Below the pieces are notes generated by a model, which was not told where the DNA came from, ran no database searches, and saw only the letters and a program-made list of their open reading frames with translations. Positions 10,778 to 18,845 of a DNA stretch of 52,733 nt are shown one piece after another. The first letter of the stretch is position 1. The number at the start of each line of letters is the position of its first letter. The DNA is taken from the NCBI RefSeq assembly GCF_000372645.1, contig NZ_APMP01000031.1, positions 1-52,733 of the forward strand, written 5' to 3'. The stretch is from Caulobacter vibrioides OR37 (GTDB taxonomy: Bacteria > Pseudomonadota > Alphaproteobacteria > Caulobacterales > Caulobacteraceae). Position numbers and translations under genes: made by a program.

Positions 10778-11191
10778 ATGTCCGCTTCAGACCGCGCCCT
10801 GGCCCGCGCCGACGCCGCCACGTTCACCGACGACGAGATCGACCGCCTGGTCGAGACCTTCTACGCCCGCGTCCGTCGTCACCACCGCCTGGGTCCGATC
10901 TTCGAGGCCGCGATCGGCGAGGACGGCTGGCCCGCCCACCTGTCGACGCTGAAGGCGTTCTGGTCGTCGGTGCTGAACGCCTCCGGCCGCTACAAGGGCC
11001 AGCCGATGGTCGCGCACCAATCGGTCGAGGCGCTCACCGAGGGCCTGTTCACGCCCTGGCTGAACCTGTTCCACCAGACCTGCGTCGAGATCTTCGACGC
11101 CCCGCGCGCCGCGATCGTCGGCCAGAAGGCCGAGCGCATCGCCGCCAGCCTGAAGCTTGGTCTGTTCTTCCGTCCGGACGCGGTCGCTTGA
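10778..11191 (+). CDS. Group III truncated hemoglobin
   Basis: A 137-aa cytoplasmic protein. The pattern FTDDEIDRLVETFYARVRRH, then LGPIFEAAIG, WPAHLSTLKAFWSSV and Y-KGQPM, is that of group III truncated globins, small heme proteins proposed to handle oxygen, nitric oxide or peroxide at low oxygen. The next gene starts inside its stop codon, so the two are translationally coupled. No strong Shine-Dalgarno site is visible at the ATG, and the start was chosen because it gives the usual family length. Confidence 0.85.
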   Translation: MSASDRALARADAATFTDDEIDRLVETFYARVRRHHRLGPIFEAAIGEDGWPAHLSTLKAFWSSVLNASGRYKGQPMVAHQSVEALTEGLFTPWLNLFHQTCVEIFDAPRAAIVGQKAERIAASLKLGLFFRPDAVA

Positions 11192-11886
11192 GCGCGCGCG
11201 AGACGCTGGCGGCGGACGGCTTCATCCGCTTCGAGGCCGACCAGACCAAGGCGCTGCTGGGCGACGAAGCGATCGCCGAGTGGAAGGCCTTCGCCGACAG
11301 CTGGAACGACCTGGGCCTCGACACCTTCATGGCCGACGGCGGCCGCTATCGTCGGCGACGGTTCGCGGCGTTCTCGGCCCGGCCCGGCGCGGTCGCGCGC
11401 AAGCCGCACCAGCCGCATTGGCAGAGCCGCGACTACAACCCGCTGAACGGCGGCGTGCAGCGCTGGTTCGAGCCCGTCACCGACGCCATCGCCGACCACC
11501 CGGTGACCCAAGGCCTGATCGCCGCCGGCCTGTCGCTGTTCGGTTCGCCGGCCGCCCCCTGGCATGTCGAGCTGCACCAGTTCCGCATCGAGGCCAAGGC
11601 CGGCGAGGCGGGCCTGCCCACGCCTGAGGGCGCGCACCGTGACGGGGTCGACTGGGTGATCGTCATGCTGGTGGATCGCCGGAACGTCGAGAGCGGCGTC
11701 ACCGACATCTACGCGCCGGACGGGACCAGCCTTGGCGCCTTCACCCTGACCGCGCCGGGCGACGCCGTCTTCCTGGACGATCGCCGCGTGCTGCACGGGG
11801 TGACGCCGATCCGACCTCGCGACGAGTCGACCCCGGCGGTTCGCGACGTTCTGGTCGTCACGTTTCGACAAGACGACGCCGCCTGA
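11188..11886 (+). CDS. 2-oxoglutarate/Fe(II)-dependent dioxygenase family protein (BsmA-like)
   Basis: A 232-aa cytoplasmic protein starting at TTG, which overlaps the globin stop by four bases (TTGA). The double-stranded beta-helix metal triad is visible as H150-x-D152 in GAHRDGVDWV and H203 in VLHGVTPI, followed by a PAVRDVLVVTF strand. This pattern fits the 2OG-Fe dioxygenase family typified by E. coli BsmA, whose substrate is not settled. Obligate coupling to an oxygen-binding globin suggests that the globin supplies oxygen to, or senses it for, the oxygenase; that is inference. Confidence 0.82.
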   Translation: MSARETLAADGFIRFEADQTKALLGDEAIAEWKAFADSWNDLGLDTFMADGGRYRRRRFAAFSARPGAVARKPHQPHWQSRDYNPLNGGVQRWFEPVTDAIADHPVTQGLIAAGLSLFGSPAAPWHVELHQFRIEAKAGEAGLPTPEGAHRDGVDWVIVMLVDRRNVESGVTDIYAPDGTSLGAFTLTAPGDAVFLDDRRVLHGVTPIRPRDESTPAVRDVLVVTFRQDDAA

Positions 11887-12001
11887 GTCGGCCACACAGA
11901 ACGTGAAAACCGATTATGCGACCGTTTGTCTCACCGCCTGATCGACCTCGGCGTGTCAGGTTGGCTTTCTCCCTTTTTCGAGGATCGAGCGTCGCCCGCG
12001 C

Positions 12002-13972
12002 ATGTCCCAGGACGACCAAGCCCTGTCGCGCAACCCGTCGTCGGAGAGACGTTCCGTCCTCTCCGCGGCGATGGCCGACGCCGTGCCGGTCCTGATCAGC
12101 TATGTCGATCGCGACGAGCGCTATCGCTTCGTCAATCGCGCCTACGAGAACTGGTTCGGGGTCGACCGCTCCGAGATCGAGGGCAAGACCCTGCGCGAGG
12201 TGCTGGGCGACGACGCCTATGCCCGTGTCCGCCAGCACGTGTCCCGCGCGATGGCCGGCGAGAGCCTGACCTTCGAGGGCGAGGTCGACTACAAGGGCGC
12301 GGGCGTGCGCCATATCGAGGCGCGCTATGTCCCCGACGTCGCGCCAACGGGCGAGATCCTCGGCTACTACGCGCTGATCACCGACATCTCGGACCGCAAG
12401 ACGGCCGAGGCGGAAATGGCGCGCGCCCTGGCGGGCGAGCGTCGGCGGGCCGTCCTCCTGGATCTGGGCCAGACGCTGCGCGACGAGCCCGATCCGATCG
12501 CCATCGCCCAGATCGCCGCCCGTCTGTTGACCGCCCAACTGGGCGTCGGCCGCGCCGGCTATGGCGAGATGCTGCCCGAGCCCGACATGACCGAGATCAT
12601 CGCCGACGACGGCGATCCGCGAAGCGGGGTCGGGCTTCTGGGCGGCCGGCGACTGCGGCTCGGCGACTTTGGCGCGTCCCTGAGCGCCGACATGCACGCG
12701 GGCCATACGGTGATGGTCGGCGACGTCGCCCTGGACCCGCGCACCAACGACCCCGACGCGCTGGAGGCCTACGCCGCCATCGGCGTGCGGTCCTTCCTGA
12801 CGATCTCGTTGATCAAGGCCGGCGCGCTGTCGGCCTTCATGTTCGTCGCCCATGACGCGCCCCGCGCCTTTTCGGCCGACGATGTCGCCTTCGTCGCCGA
12901 CGTCGCCGAGCTGATCTGGAGCGCCAGCCAGCGCGCCCGCTCCGACCAGGCCCTGGCGCGCGCCGCCGAGACCGAGCGCCTCTTGATCCGCGAGGTCGAT
13001 CACCGCGCCAAGAACGTGCTGGCGGTCGTCCAATCCCTGGCCCAGCTGACGCCCTTCGAGAGCAAGGCGCAGTACGTCCAGGCCCTTTCGGGCCGCATCG
13101 GCTCGCTGGCCCGCGCCCACAGCCTGTTGTCGACCGCCCGCTGGAGCGGCGTCGACCTGCGCGACCTGCTGCGGCAGGAGCTGGAGCCCTACGACGCCGA
13201 CGGCGGCGAGCGCGTGGTTCTGGAGGGCCCGCCGGTGCTGATCGACGCCCAGGCGGCGCAGTCGATGGCGCTGGTCATTCACGAACTGGCCACCAACGCC
13301 AGCAAGTACGGGGCCCTGGCCCGTCCCGAAGGTCGCCTGACCGTGGCCTGGCGTTGGCTGGACGGCCAGACCCTGACTCTGGTCTGGCGCGAGACCACCG
13401 GCGCGCCGGTGGCCGCGCCCACGCGGCGGGGCTTCGGCTCGACGCTGATCCAGAGCGCCGTCAAGCAGATCGGCTCGCGCGTCGCGATCGACTGGCGGCC
13501 CGAGGGGCTCGAGGCCAGCCTGTTCATCCAGGGCGGCGCCCACCCTCGCGCCGCCGACAGCACCCCGCCCTATCGGCCCGGATTGGCGGCGGAGGACGTT
13601 CCGGCGCTGCGCGACCAGCGGGTGCTGGTGGTCGAGGACGAGGCCCTGGTCGCCATGGAGCTGGCGCGGGTGCTGACCGCCGCCGGCGCCGTGGTGGTCG
13701 GTCCGGTCGGCACGATCGCCGAGGCGATGGACCTGGTGGACGCGGCCCTGATCGATCGCGCCGTGCTGGACGTCAATCTGGGCGGACAGCCGGTGACGCC
13801 GGTGGCGCGGGCGCTGTCGCGCCGCCTGATCCCGTTCGTCTATCTGACCGGTTATCAGGACCCCGACGTCGACGGCGGCCCGGTTCTGCGCAAGCCGGTG
13901 GCGACCTCGGCCTTGCTGGGCGCCCTGGCGCGCGGCGCCCCCTTGACCGCTCGACCCGCCGGCGCGCAATAG
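12002..13972 (+). CDS. Hybrid HWE-family sensor histidine kinase (PAS-GAF-kinase-receiver)
   Basis: A 656-aa cytoplasmic sensor without membrane segments. A PAS domain (about 25-135, VLISYVDRDERYRFVNRAYE) and a GAF domain (about 155-315) precede the kinase. The phosphorylated histidine is H334 in EVDHRAKNVLAVVQ, the HWE-type box; the N box is HELATNASKYGAL, and the family W-x-E appears in LVWRETTG. A C-terminal receiver (about 540-650) has the acceptor D590 in AVLDVNLGG, then YLTGY and the lysine of LRKPV. No response regulator gene is adjacent, so it is an orphan. HWE kinases often serve light, redox or general-stress circuits; the signal here is unknown. Confidence 0.9.
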   Translation: MSQDDQALSRNPSSERRSVLSAAMADAVPVLISYVDRDERYRFVNRAYENWFGVDRSEIEGKTLREVLGDDAYARVRQHVSRAMAGESLTFEGEVDYKGAGVRHIEARYVPDVAPTGEILGYYALITDISDRKTAEAEMARALAGERRRAVLLDLGQTLRDEPDPIAIAQIAARLLTAQLGVGRAGYGEMLPEPDMTEIIADDGDPRSGVGLLGGRRLRLGDFGASLSADMHAGHTVMVGDVALDPRTNDPDALEAYAAIGVRSFLTISLIKAGALSAFMFVAHDAPRAFSADDVAFVADVAELIWSASQRARSDQALARAAETERLLIREVDHRAKNVLAVVQSLAQLTPFESKAQYVQALSGRIGSLARAHSLLSTARWSGVDLRDLLRQELEPYDADGGERVVLEGPPVLIDAQAAQSMALVIHELATNASKYGALARPEGRLTVAWRWLDGQTLTLVWRETTGAPVAAPTRRGFGSTLIQSAVKQIGSRVAIDWRPEGLEASLFIQGGAHPRAADSTPPYRPGLAAEDVPALRDQRVLVVEDEALVAMELARVLTAAGAVVVGPVGTIAEAMDLVDAALIDRAVLDVNLGGQPVTPVARALSRRLIPFVYLTGYQDPDVDGGPVLRKPVATSALLGALARGAPLTARPAGAQ

Positions 13973-14037
13973 GCCCGCAACAATCGATCCCTACGAGTGC
14001 GGCCCGCTCGGAAGCGAAAGGTTTTGCCTTCGCTCTT

Positions 14038-14056
14038 GCTATTGCAATTCGTTCTC
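14038..14056 (+). promoter_or_regulatory. Putative Fur box
   Basis: GCTATTGCAATTCGTTCTC matches the classical 19-base Fur consensus at 12 positions by eye. It lies about 50 nt upstream of the first gene of the flavin electron-transfer operon and is the only AT-richer patch in that gap. Confidence 0.55.
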
Positions 14057-14103
14057 AAGTATGGACGAGCCTCCGTCGCCGAGGTTCTCGTGAAAAAGCG
14101 CTC

Positions 14104-14733
14104 GTGAAGTCCGCCGCCGACCAGCACCGCCGTTCCTTCTGGCTCAAGCAGCTGCACCAGTGGCACTGGATAAGCGCGGCCGTGTCGCTGATCGGAATGC
14201 TGATGTTCGCGGTGACCGGCTTCACGCTGAACCACGCCAGCCAGATCGAGGCCAAGCCGGTGGTCGTCGACCGCAAGGCGACCCTGCCGCCCGATCTTCT
14301 GGCCCTGCTGGCCAAGGGCCCGGAGACCGGCAAGCGCCCCCTGCCCGCCCCGTTCGAGCCCTTCCTGGCCAAGGCCGTCGGCGCCGAGGTGGCCGGACAG
14401 GTCGGCGAGTGGTCGGCCGACGAGGTCTATATCGCCCTGGCCCGGCCGGGCGGCGACGCCTGGGTCTCGATCGACCGCGCGACCGGCGCCGTCGAGCACG
14501 AGAAGACCACGCGCGGCGCCATCAGCCTGCTCAACGACCTGCACAAGGGCCGCAACGCCGGCAAGGCCTGGGGCTGGTTCATCGACATCTTCGCGGGCGC
14601 CTGCGTGGTCTTCACGATCACCGGCCTGATCCTGCTGCAGTTCCACGCCCGCTCGCGCCCGTTGACCTGGCCGCTGGTCGGGCTGGGGCTGGTGATCCCC
14701 GTCATCCTCGTCATCCTGTTCGTCCACCTTTGA
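14104..14733 (+). CDS. PepSY-associated membrane protein
   Basis: A 209-aa inner-membrane protein starting at GTG (MKSAADQHRRSFWLKQLHQW). The first membrane helix is at about 21-43, followed by a periplasmic PepSY-like region with the WVSIDRATGAVE strand. Then comes LLNDLHKGRNAGKAWGWFID, a signature of PepSY-associated proteins, and two further helices at about 160-185 and 190-208. PepSY membrane proteins carry electrons across the inner membrane in ferric-siderophore and flavin-based systems. It heads a run of five genes with short or overlapping junctions, preceded by a Fur-like box. Confidence 0.83.
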   Translation: MKSAADQHRRSFWLKQLHQWHWISAAVSLIGMLMFAVTGFTLNHASQIEAKPVVVDRKATLPPDLLALLAKGPETGKRPLPAPFEPFLAKAVGAEVAGQVGEWSADEVYIALARPGGDAWVSIDRATGAVEHEKTTRGAISLLNDLHKGRNAGKAWGWFIDIFAGACVVFTITGLILLQFHARSRPLTWPLVGLGLVIPVILVILFVHL

Positions 14734-14743
14734 GGCAGCCACC

Positions 14744-15253
14744 GTGAAGCGTTCGATCTCCCTGCTGACTTTCGCCGGCGCCGCCGTGGGGGCCGCCGCC
14801 CCGGCCTCGGCCGCCGACCTCTCGGTCAATTTCGACATCCCGCGCCTGACGGTGGCCGAGTACCACGCGCCCTTCGTGTCGATCTGGATCGAGAACCCGA
14901 CCGACGCGGCCGCGCCCTCCCAGACCCTGGCGGTCTGGTACAAACCCAACCACGAGAAGTGGCTGAAGGACATGCGCCAGTGGTGGCGCAAGGCCGGCCG
15001 CGAAATGACCTTCCCGGCCGACGGGATCAGCGGCGCCACCCACGCGCCAGGTCCGCAGAAGGTGACGTTCAGCGCCGCCAAGGCCCCGCTGAAGGATCTC
15101 AAGCCCGGCCAGTACGTGCTGGTGGTCGAGGCCGCCCGCGAGGCCGGCGGTCACGAGACCGTCCGCGTGCCCTTCACCTGGGGCAAGCCCGGCAAGCCCG
15201 CCACCGCCAAGGGCGCGTCCGAGCTGGGCGCCGTCACCGTCGCCGTGAAGTGA
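14744..15253 (+). CDS. DUF2271 periplasmic protein, predicted covalent flavoprotein
   Basis: A 169-aa protein starting at GTG with a GAGG site 8 nt upstream. A signal peptide (MKRSISLLTFAGAAVGAAAP, cleavage after ASA) sends it to the periplasm. The mature domain is DUF2271-like. It contains DGISGATHAPG (D93 to T99), which fits the ApbE recognition motif Dx(x)SGAT, so FMN is predicted on T99. An ApbE gene three positions downstream in the operon supports this. It would act as the periplasmic electron carrier between the membrane PepSY protein and an unknown acceptor, possibly Fe(III). Confidence 0.85.
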   Translation: MKRSISLLTFAGAAVGAAAPASAADLSVNFDIPRLTVAEYHAPFVSIWIENPTDAAAPSQTLAVWYKPNHEKWLKDMRQWWRKAGREMTFPADGISGATHAPGPQKVTFSAAKAPLKDLKPGQYVLVVEAAREAGGHETVRVPFTWGKPGKPATAKGASELGAVTVAVK

Positions 15254-15267
15254 GGAAGGACCGCGCC

Positions 15268-16188
15268 ATGGGCCTCAAGACCCGCCTGCTCGCCGTCGTC
15301 GCCCTGGGCGCGGCCGCCATCGCTCCGGTCACGGCCCAGGCGGCCCGCAACTGGGTGATGCCGTCGACCACGACGCTTTCGGGCTCCAACGCCTGGGTGA
15401 CGTTCGACGCCGCCAGCTCCGACGAGCTCTATTTCCCCGACCTGCGCCCGCTGGCCCTGACCTCGATCCAGGTGATCGCCAGCGACGGCGCGGCCGACCA
15501 GGTCCAGAACGGTTCGCAGGGCAAGTTCCGCTCGACCTTCGACGTGCAGGTCAACAAGCCGGGCACCTGGAAGGTCGCCTCGGTCTCGACCATGGTCATG
15601 GCCAGCTGGACCGAGAACGGCGAGGTCAAGCGCTTCCGCGGAACGGGCGAGGACTTCGCCAAGCAGGTTCCGGCCGGGGCCGCCGACTTGAAGACCATTC
15701 GCAATGTCAGCCGCAACGAGACCTTCGTCACGCGCGACAAGCCGACCCGCGAGGCCCTGAAGCCGACCGGCAAGGACCTGGAGATGGTCCCCGTGACCCA
15801 TCCCTCGGACGTCGTCGCCACCGAACCGGCCACCTTCCAGCTGCTGCTGAACGGCAAACCGGCCGCCGGCGTCGAGGTCACGGTGATGCGCGGCTACGAT
15901 CATTGGGCGACCAAGCCCGTCGGCGAGATCACCACCAAGACCGGCCCGGACGGGGCCTTCAAGGTCACCCTGCCGCAGGCGGGCCTGTGGTGGATCAGCG
16001 CCAGCCTGCGCACGGGCGAGACGGGCCGCCCGCCCGAGGGGCCCCGCCCCGCGCCCGCGCCGGGCGCCATGCCGGGGATGCCGGGGATGGCCGGCGGCGA
16101 AGGCGGTCGCGGCGGTCCGCCGCAAGCCCCGGCCGGCGACGGCTACGGCGCCAGCTACACCGCCGTGATCGAAGCCCAGCAGCCGTAA
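15268..16188 (+). CDS. DUF4198 family exported protein
   Basis: A 306-aa protein with a clear AGGAAGGA site and a signal peptide (MGLKTRLLAVVALGAAAIAP, cleavage after AQA). The body reads ARNWVMPSTTTLSGSNAWVTF at the mature end and has two immunoglobulin-like beta domains, as in DUF4198 proteins, which often accompany metal uptake or DUF2271 genes. The C-terminus is rich in glycine, proline and methionine (APGAMPGMPGMAGGEGG), a possible metal-binding or flexible tail. The biochemical role is unknown; position in the operon suggests a periplasmic partner of the DUF2271 carrier. Confidence 0.82.
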   Translation: MGLKTRLLAVVALGAAAIAPVTAQAARNWVMPSTTTLSGSNAWVTFDAASSDELYFPDLRPLALTSIQVIASDGAADQVQNGSQGKFRSTFDVQVNKPGTWKVASVSTMVMASWTENGEVKRFRGTGEDFAKQVPAGAADLKTIRNVSRNETFVTRDKPTREALKPTGKDLEMVPVTHPSDVVATEPATFQLLLNGKPAAGVEVTVMRGYDHWATKPVGEITTKTGPDGAFKVTLPQAGLWWISASLRTGETGRPPEGPRPAPAPGAMPGMPGMAGGEGGRGGPPQAPAGDGYGASYTAVIEAQQP

Positions 16189-16194
16189 GGCGGC

Positions 16195-16325
16195 GTCTCC
16201 TCCCTCGCGCGGCGGGGGAGGTGGCGCGGCGCGGATACGCGCCGTGACGGAGGGGGCGCTCCCCGCCGTCGACGCCCCCTCCACCGCTTCGCGGCCCCTC
16301 TTCCCCGTTGCCCGGGGGAGGATGA
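16195..16325. repeat. GC-rich composite inverted repeat, copy 2
   Basis: It contains the 41-base segment (16218-16258) nearly identical to 10650-10690, an inverted CGCCCCCTCC copy, and a C5/G5 hairpin ending in GGGGGAGGATGAG. It separates the DUF4198 and ApbE genes and is the only long gap in the operon. Its GGGGAGGA also supplies the closest Shine-Dalgarno sequence for apbE. Confidence 0.65.
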
Positions 16326-16334
16326 GATTTTCAC

Positions 16335-17336
16335 ATGCCCCGCGTCCTCGTCCCCGCCCTGAGCTCGCCCCCGGCCCGTCCCGTCGGCGGGACCGTGCGC
16401 GCGTTCGGCGGCGCGACCATGGGGACCACCTGGTCGGTCAAGGCCCTGCTGCCGGCCACGACCGACCTCGTCGCCCTCGAGGCCATGGTCCAGCGCGCGC
16501 TCGACGCCGTCGTCGCCGAGATGAGCCCGTGGGAGCCGCTCTCCGACCTGTCGCGCTACAACCGCGCGGCCGCCGGGACCTGGACCGCCCTGCCCGCCGC
16601 GACCGTTGCGGTGCTGCGCCGGGCGCTCGAGATCGCCGCCGCCAGCGACGGCGCCTTCGACCCGACCCTAGGAGCGCTGGTCGACCTGTGGGGCTTTGGC
16701 CCCCGCCCCTTCCCGGGCGGCCCGCCGGACGCGGAGGCCATCGCGCCGCTGCGCCAAGCCAGCGGGTGGAGGCGCCTGACGCTCGACGGCGACAGCCTGT
16801 TCCAGCCGGGCGGCCTGCGCCTCGACCTCAACGGCATCGCCAAGGGCTTCGGGGTCGACCAGGCCGCCGCCGCCCTCGACCGGGCCGGCGTAAAGAGCTA
16901 CCTCGTCGAGGTCGGGGGCGAGCTGCGCGGCGTGGGGGCCAAGCCCGACGGCCAGCCCTGGTGGGTCGAGATGGAGCGTCCGCCGCCTCTGAATCTGGCG
17001 GCCAACGACGCCCAGCGCACCGTGGTCGCCTTGCACGACCTGGCCATCGCCACCTCGGGCGACTACCGCCGGTTCTTCGACCACGACGGCCGCCGCTACG
17101 CTCACACCCTGGACCCCGCCACCGGCGCGCCGACCCGCAACCCGACGGTCAGCGTCACGGTGCTGGCCCGCGACTGCATGAGCGCCGACGCCTGGGCCAC
17201 GGCCCTGACGGTCATGGCGCCGGACGCGGCGCTGGCCTTCGCCGACGCGCGCGACCTGGCCGCCCTGATCGTTTCCCGAGGGCCAGGCGGCCTGGAGGAG
17301 CGGCTTTCGTCGGCGCTGCGGGCGATGCTGGACTGA
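16335..17336 (+). CDS. apbE: ApbE-family FAD:protein FMN transferase
   Basis: Attaches FMN from FAD to a Ser or Thr of target proteins. A 333-aa protein with the family motifs GATMGTTWSV, DGAFDPTLGALVDLWGFG, LDLNGIAKGFGVDQAA, VEVGGELRGVG, ATSGDYRRFF and the magnesium-binding TLDPATGAPTRNP with MSADAWATAL. The presumed target is the DUF2271 protein of the same operon. Unlike most ApbE proteins of Gram-negative bacteria it has no recognisable signal peptide or lipobox. An in-frame stop lies just 12 bases upstream of the ATG, so no longer N-terminus is possible. The next gene overlaps its stop codon. Confidence 0.9.
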   Translation: MPRVLVPALSSPPARPVGGTVRAFGGATMGTTWSVKALLPATTDLVALEAMVQRALDAVVAEMSPWEPLSDLSRYNRAAAGTWTALPAATVAVLRRALEIAAASDGAFDPTLGALVDLWGFGPRPFPGGPPDAEAIAPLRQASGWRRLTLDGDSLFQPGGLRLDLNGIAKGFGVDQAAAALDRAGVKSYLVEVGGELRGVGAKPDGQPWWVEMERPPPLNLAANDAQRTVVALHDLAIATSGDYRRFFDHDGRRYAHTLDPATGAPTRNPTVSVTVLARDCMSADAWATALTVMAPDAALAFADARDLAALIVSRGPGGLEERLSSALRAMLD

Positions 17337-18838
17337 TGCAAGCTCTCGCCAACCTCTCGCCCGACGCTCACCGCCTGATCGCCGCCGGCGCGGTCGCCGC
17401 CGCCTACGCCCTGTTCTGCGCCGGCGTCGCGACGCGCGAGATCCTGCGCCGCCGCGCCGCGCGCCGCGCCGCCGAAGCCTTGTCGCGCGGCGGCGGCGAG
17501 CCGGTGCTGGTCGCCTATGCCAGCCAGACCGGCTTCGCCGAGGAACTGGCCGCCGCGACGGCCAAGACCCTGTCCGAGATGGGCGCGCCGGTGACCCTGC
17601 GCGAGCTATCGGCCGTCACCGCCGCCGACCTGTCGGGCCGCGCCCTGTTCGTGGTCAGCACCACCGGCGAGGGCGACGCCCCCGACTCGGCGCGCGCCTT
17701 CATCCGCGACGTGATGACCGAGGGCCGCCAGCTTGGCGCGCTGCGCTACGGCGTCCTGGCCCTGGGCGACTCGACCTACGCCAACTTCTGCGCCTTCGGA
17801 CGAAGCCTGGACGCCTGGCTGGCCCACGCGGGCGCGACGCCGCTGTTCGACGCCGTCGAGGTCGACGACGGCGATCCGGCCGCCCTGCGCCACTGGCAAG
17901 GGCAGCTGTCGCTGCTGACCGGCGTCACCGACGCGCCGGACTGGAGCCGTCCCGCCTATGGCCGCTGGACCCTGGCCGAGCGGACCTTGCTCAATCCGGG
18001 CAGCCCCGGCGGCGAGGCCTGGCATATCCGCCTGGTCCCCGCCGACGGCGCGACCTGGCAAGCGGGCGACATCCTGGAGGTCGGACCGCGCAACAGCGCC
18101 GAGGACATCGCCGCCCTGGGCCTGCCCGAGACCCTGACCGACACGCTTTCGGGCCTGCGCCTGCCGCGCGAGCCGGCGGCGATCGAGGCGCTGCGCGACC
18201 TCTCGGCCGAGACGGTCGCCGAACGCCTGACTCCCTTGCCGCACCGCGAGTATTCGATCGCCTCCCTGCCCGAGGACGGCGGGGTCGAGCTGATCGTCCG
18301 CCTCATGCCCCGCGCCGACGGCCAGCCGGGCCTCGGCTCGGGCTGGCTCTGCCGGTTCGCCAAGGTCGGCGAGGCGATCGACGCGCGGGTGCGGACCAAT
18401 CGGAGCTTCCACGCGCCCGAGCCGGATCGGCCGCTGATCCTGATCGGCGCGGGCACGGGCCTGGCCGGTCTGCGGGCGCATCTGAAGGCCCGCGCCGCCC
18501 TGGGGGTGCGCTGGAACTGGCTGGTGTTCGGCGAGCGCGCGTCGGCCCACGACTATTTCCACCGCGCCGAGATCGAGGCCTGGAAGGCCTCGGGCCTGCT
18601 GGACCGCGTGGACCTGGCCTTCTCGCGCGATCAGGACGACCGGATCTACGTCCAGCATCGCCTGCGCGAGGCGGCCGACGTGCTGCGGCGCTGGGTCGCC
18701 AACGGCGCGGCCGTCTATGTCTGCGGATCCCTGGACGGCATGTCGCGCGACGTCCACGCCGCGCTGGTCGAGGTGCTGGGCGCCGAGACGCTGGACCGCC
18801 TGACGCAAGAGGGGCGGTACCGGCGGGACGTCTACTGA
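17336..18838 (+). CDS. Membrane-anchored NADPH flavodoxin-type reductase (CysJ/CPR-like)
   Basis: A 500-aa protein whose ATG overlaps the apbE stop (TGATG). One N-terminal helix (about 14-32, RLIAAGAVAAAYALFCAGVA) anchors it in the membrane. A flavodoxin domain follows (about 50-195: YASQTGFAEELA, STTGEGDAPDS, LALGDSTYANFCAFG), then the FAD domain with REYSIAS and the NADPH domain with ILIGAGTGLAGLRAHL, YVCGSLDGMSRDVH and a terminal DVY. It is built like sulfite reductase alpha subunit or cytochrome P450 reductase. In this operon it most likely passes electrons from NADPH to the PepSY membrane protein. Confidence 0.9.
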   Translation: MQALANLSPDAHRLIAAGAVAAAYALFCAGVATREILRRRAARRAAEALSRGGGEPVLVAYASQTGFAEELAAATAKTLSEMGAPVTLRELSAVTAADLSGRALFVVSTTGEGDAPDSARAFIRDVMTEGRQLGALRYGVLALGDSTYANFCAFGRSLDAWLAHAGATPLFDAVEVDDGDPAALRHWQGQLSLLTGVTDAPDWSRPAYGRWTLAERTLLNPGSPGGEAWHIRLVPADGATWQAGDILEVGPRNSAEDIAALGLPETLTDTLSGLRLPREPAAIEALRDLSAETVAERLTPLPHREYSIASLPEDGGVELIVRLMPRADGQPGLGSGWLCRFAKVGEAIDARVRTNRSFHAPEPDRPLILIGAGTGLAGLRAHLKARAALGVRWNWLVFGERASAHDYFHRAEIEAWKASGLLDRVDLAFSRDQDDRIYVQHRLREAADVLRRWVANGAAVYVCGSLDGMSRDVHAALVEVLGAETLDRLTQEGRYRRDVY

Positions 18839-18845
18839 GCCGCGC

